This document shows, piece by piece, positions 6,999 to 8,584 of a DNA stretch of 8,584 bases. Numbering within the stretch: the stretch's first letter is position 1; each line of letters opens with the position of its first letter. The stretch covers positions 1 through 8,584 of the forward strand of contig CALEJM010000032.1 in NCBI GenBank assembly GCA_937898265.1. The letters run 5' to 3'. The stretch is from an uncultured Porphyromonadaceae bacterium (GTDB lineage: Bacteria > Bacteroidota > Bacteroidia > Bacteroidales > Paludibacteraceae). Both the position numbers and the translations under genes were made by a program. The notes under the pieces were generated by a model. It saw only the letters and a program-made list of their open reading frames with translations. It was not told where the DNA came from and made no database searches.

Positions 6999-7877
6999 TT
7001 AGTAGTATTTGATTTCTTTGCCGTAGATGGAGCTCAGGAGCGAGTTGGCAAGACGACTTGCGCCGATGCGGAACAAACCGTTATTCATCCAACCATCGCC
7101 CAATACCGAACGTGCCACGGTGTAGAACTTCACAGCCTCTTCGGTGGTAGAGATGCCGCCAGCTGGCTTGAAGCCTACCTTGCGACCAGTCTTCTCGTAG
7201 TAGGCCTTGATAGCTGTGCACATCACGTAGGCAGCCTCAAGGGTAGCGGCAGGCGAGGCCTTGACGGTTGAAGTCTTGATGAAGTCGGCGCCTGAGGTCA
7301 TGGCAATAACGGAGGCTTGTTTGACAGCCTCAGCAGATGGGAGCGAGCCGCTCTCAAGAATCACCTTGAGGTGTGCGTCACGACAGGCTGACTTCAGTTC
7401 AATGAGTTCGTCGCTGACTTCAACGTGGCGACCGCTGAGAAAAGTGCCAACACTTTGAACAACGTCTATCTCTTTGGCTCCGGCAGCCACTGTGAGTCCA
7501 ACCTCGGCAATCTTGGCTTCAATAAAGGTCTGCGAACTTGGGAAACAAGCACAGACGGAAGCCACTGGGAGGTTGACCTCGAGGGTGTTGACAGCAGTCT
7601 CAACCATCGCTGGGTAGACGCAGAGGGCAGCCACCTGAGGCATGTCGGGGAACTCGGTGTTGAAGGCGTTGACTTTCTTCACCATAGCCTCAATCTCTTC
7701 TATGGTGTCGGTGGTGTGCAACGAGGTGAGGTCGATGCTGTTGAAGCATTGTTTGTAGACCTTGACGTTGTTGTTGGCTTCGTATTCCTTTTCAAGGATG
7801 TCGGCCACGGCTTTGCTCACCGCTTTGTCGGTGATATTGCAGCCGTAGTCTTCATATAATTGTTTGAATTTCTCCAT
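6999..7877 (-). CDS. deoC: Deoxyribose-phosphate aldolase
   Basis: Class I aldolase that splits 2-deoxyribose 5-phosphate into acetaldehyde and glyceraldehyde 3-phosphate in deoxynucleoside breakdown. The TIM-barrel landmarks are IDLTSLHTTDT (48-58), CVYPAMVETA (86-95), EIDVV with Asp138, the Schiff-base lysine Lys201 in GADFIKTST (196-204) and the second active-site lysine Lys237 in GFKPAGGIST (235-244); these correspond to E. coli Asp102, Lys167 and Lys201. The protein is 292 residues, longer than many bacterial forms because of an N-terminal helical extension. I start at ATG 7877 (MEKFKQLYEDYG) because the open frame upstream of it overlaps dtd and has no family similarity. The gap to dtd is 13 nt and the leader is A-rich without a Shine-Dalgarno site. 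Confidence 0.96.
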   Translation of the reverse strand: MEKFKQLYEDYGCNITDKAVSKAVADILEKEYEANNNVKVYKQCFNSIDLTSLHTTDTIEEIEAMVKKVNAFNTEFPDMPQVAALCVYPAMVETAVNTLEVNLPVASVCACFPSSQTFIEAKIAEVGLTVAAGAKEIDVVQSVGTFLSGRHVEVSDELIELKSACRDAHLKVILESGSLPSAEAVKQASVIAMTSGADFIKTSTVKASPAATLEAAYVMCTAIKAYYEKTGRKVGFKPAGGISTTEEAVKFYTVARSVLGDGWMNNGLFRIGASRLANSLLSSIYGKEIKYY

Positions 7878-7890
7878 GTGAAATTGTTGT

Positions 7891-8343
7891 TTATTCTTTA
7901 TTCTTAGAGTCCATCCAGATGGTGACGGGACCATCGTTGAGGAGAGTTACCTTCATATCAGCACCAAAGATGCCTCGCGCTACTGGCTTGCTCAACAGCG
8001 TCTCTACCTTCTGACAGAAGGCTTCGTACATCGGTTTAGAGATATCGGGTTTGGCTGCGCGGATATAGGAAGGACGGTTGCCTTTGGCAGTGGCAGCCAT
8101 GAGGGTGAACTGACTGACGAGCATCACTTCGCCGTTGACGTCGGCAACAGAGCGGTTCATCACCCCTTGCTCGTCGTCGAAGATGCGCAGGCGAACGAGT
8201 TTGCCGGCAAGGTATTCGATGTCGTCGGCTGTGTCGGCTTCCTCGATGCCAACAAGGACCATAAGCCCCTGGGTAATGCGACTGACTTCTTGACCGTCGA
8301 CTACGACTTCGGCATGCTGAACGCGCTGAATCAGTGTTCTCAT
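7891..8343 (-). CDS. dtd: D-aminoacyl-tRNA deacylase
   Basis: Homodimeric proofreading enzyme that hydrolyses D-amino acids (and glycine mischarged on tRNA-Ala) from tRNA. At 150 residues it is the usual length. It begins MRTLIQRVQHAEVVVDG as family members do, and carries the two signature motifs SQFTL (77-81) and the Gly-cisPro motif in NDGPVT (136-141), which build the chiral-selective active site of the dimer. The ATG at 8343 is preferred over the longer frame reaching 8421, because the extra residues have no family match and would overlap the upstream gene. The upstream stop is 5 nt away. deoC follows after 13 nt. Confidence 0.97.
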   Translation of the reverse strand: MRTLIQRVQHAEVVVDGQEVSRITQGLMVLVGIEEADTADDIEYLAGKLVRLRIFDDEQGVMNRSVADVNGEVMLVSQFTLMAATAKGNRPSYIRAAKPDISKPMYEAFCQKVETLLSKPVARGIFGADMKVTLLNDGPVTIWMDSKNKE

Positions 8344-8348
8344 CGTTG

Positions 8349-8584
8349 CTATTCCTTTGTGTTCAGTTGCAACAGTCGGCGACCGACGATTTCGGCAGCC
8401 ATACGAACCAATTCGCCGCAAGGACGTTTCTTATAGTATTGTTCGGTGCGTGGCTCCGGTGTTGGCTGAGGTGGCGTCATTGGCGAGAGTCCAAGAAGTT
8501 CGCGACAGACGATGCTACCGTTCTCAGCTTTGAAGTCGGCAGCACAGGCTTGAACGAGTTCGTAGTTTTTCTTTTTATTTGCCT
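8349..8584 (-). CDS. C-GCAxxG-C-C family protein, C-terminal part (5' end outside window)
   Basis: Only the last 77 residues are present; the frame is open at the right edge and ends in TAG at 8349. The visible part matches the C-terminal half of the putative redox-active C-GCAxxG-C-C family: YELVQACAADFKAENGSIVC (residues 7-26), RELLGL after it, a Pro-rich linker, then RPCGELVRMAAEIVGRRL (53-70). Cys26 and Cys55 would be the last two of the family's four conserved cysteines; the CGCAxxG part lies outside the window. Cys13 is an extra. Function is unproven in this family; a redox or metal-related role is suggested by the cysteines. It is the first visible gene of the - strand operon and ends 5 nt before dtd. 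The match is from memory of the family pattern. Confidence 0.75.
   Translation of the reverse strand, partial: ANKKKNYELVQACAADFKAENGSIVCRELLGLSPMTPPQPTPEPRTEQYYKKRPCGELVRMAAEIVGRRLLQLNTKE
8353..8358 (-). promoter_or_regulatory. Shine-Dalgarno-like site for dtd
   Basis: On the - strand AAAGGA lies 9 nt before the dtd ATG at 8343, inside the last codons of the upstream gene. It is the clearest ribosome binding site in a window where most starts lack one, and it supports the short dtd start. Confidence 0.5.

Noticed and set aside
7878..7934. Upstream ATG-type start extending deoC by 19 residues
   Set aside because: The extension overlaps the dtd coding region and is not family-like; the ATG at 7877 gives the conserved N terminus.
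8344..8421. Upstream start extending dtd by 26 residues
   Set aside because: It would overlap the upstream cysteine-family gene; Dtd proteins begin at the MRTLIQRV position, which also has a Shine-Dalgarno-like site.

Overview
The window looks like a chromosomal housekeeping segment from a member of the order Bacteroidales, with a Prevotella/Bacteroides-like gene set. The reasons are the roughly 500-residue signal peptidase I directly after dapB, the Bacteroidales-type RluA-family enzyme and DeoC, the general lack of Shine-Dalgarno sites, and the dense short-gap operon. The genus assignment is inference; no 16S or other marker gene is present.

Layout: two genes lie on the + strand, the 3' portion of polA (2-2032) and smpB (2048-2503). 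They converge on eight genes on the - strand, transcribed from the right edge towards the centre: a C-GCAxxG-C-C family protein (3' part only, 8349-8584), dtd (7891-8343), deoC (6999-7877), a VanZ-like membrane protein (6633-6983), aroB (5575-6636), dapB (4837-5559), lepB (3313-4815) and an RluA-family pseudouridine synthase (2624-3307). Gaps in this - strand run are 21 nt or less, and VanZ and aroB overlap by ATGA, so it reads as one operon whose promoter is beyond the window. The only intergenic region of any size (2504-2623) holds two back-to-back intrinsic terminators, one per strand.

Functionally the genes cover DNA repair and replication (PolA), ribosome rescue (SmpB), RNA modification (RluA family), protein export (LepB), aromatic amino acid and lysine/diaminopimelate synthesis (AroB, DapB), deoxyribose catabolism (DeoC) and tRNA proofreading (Dtd). 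They do not form one pathway; the operon is a typical mixed housekeeping run.

I found no mobile element, CRISPR array, rRNA, tRNA or novel multi-gene system. The points most worth a second look are: the first ~165 bases, which are much more GC-rich than the rest and encode a peptide that looks more like a glycoside hydrolase family 3 tail than Pol I (possible assembly chimera); the apparently degenerate 3'-5' exonuclease domain of PolA; and a near-identical 13-base element directly in front of both dapB and lepB.
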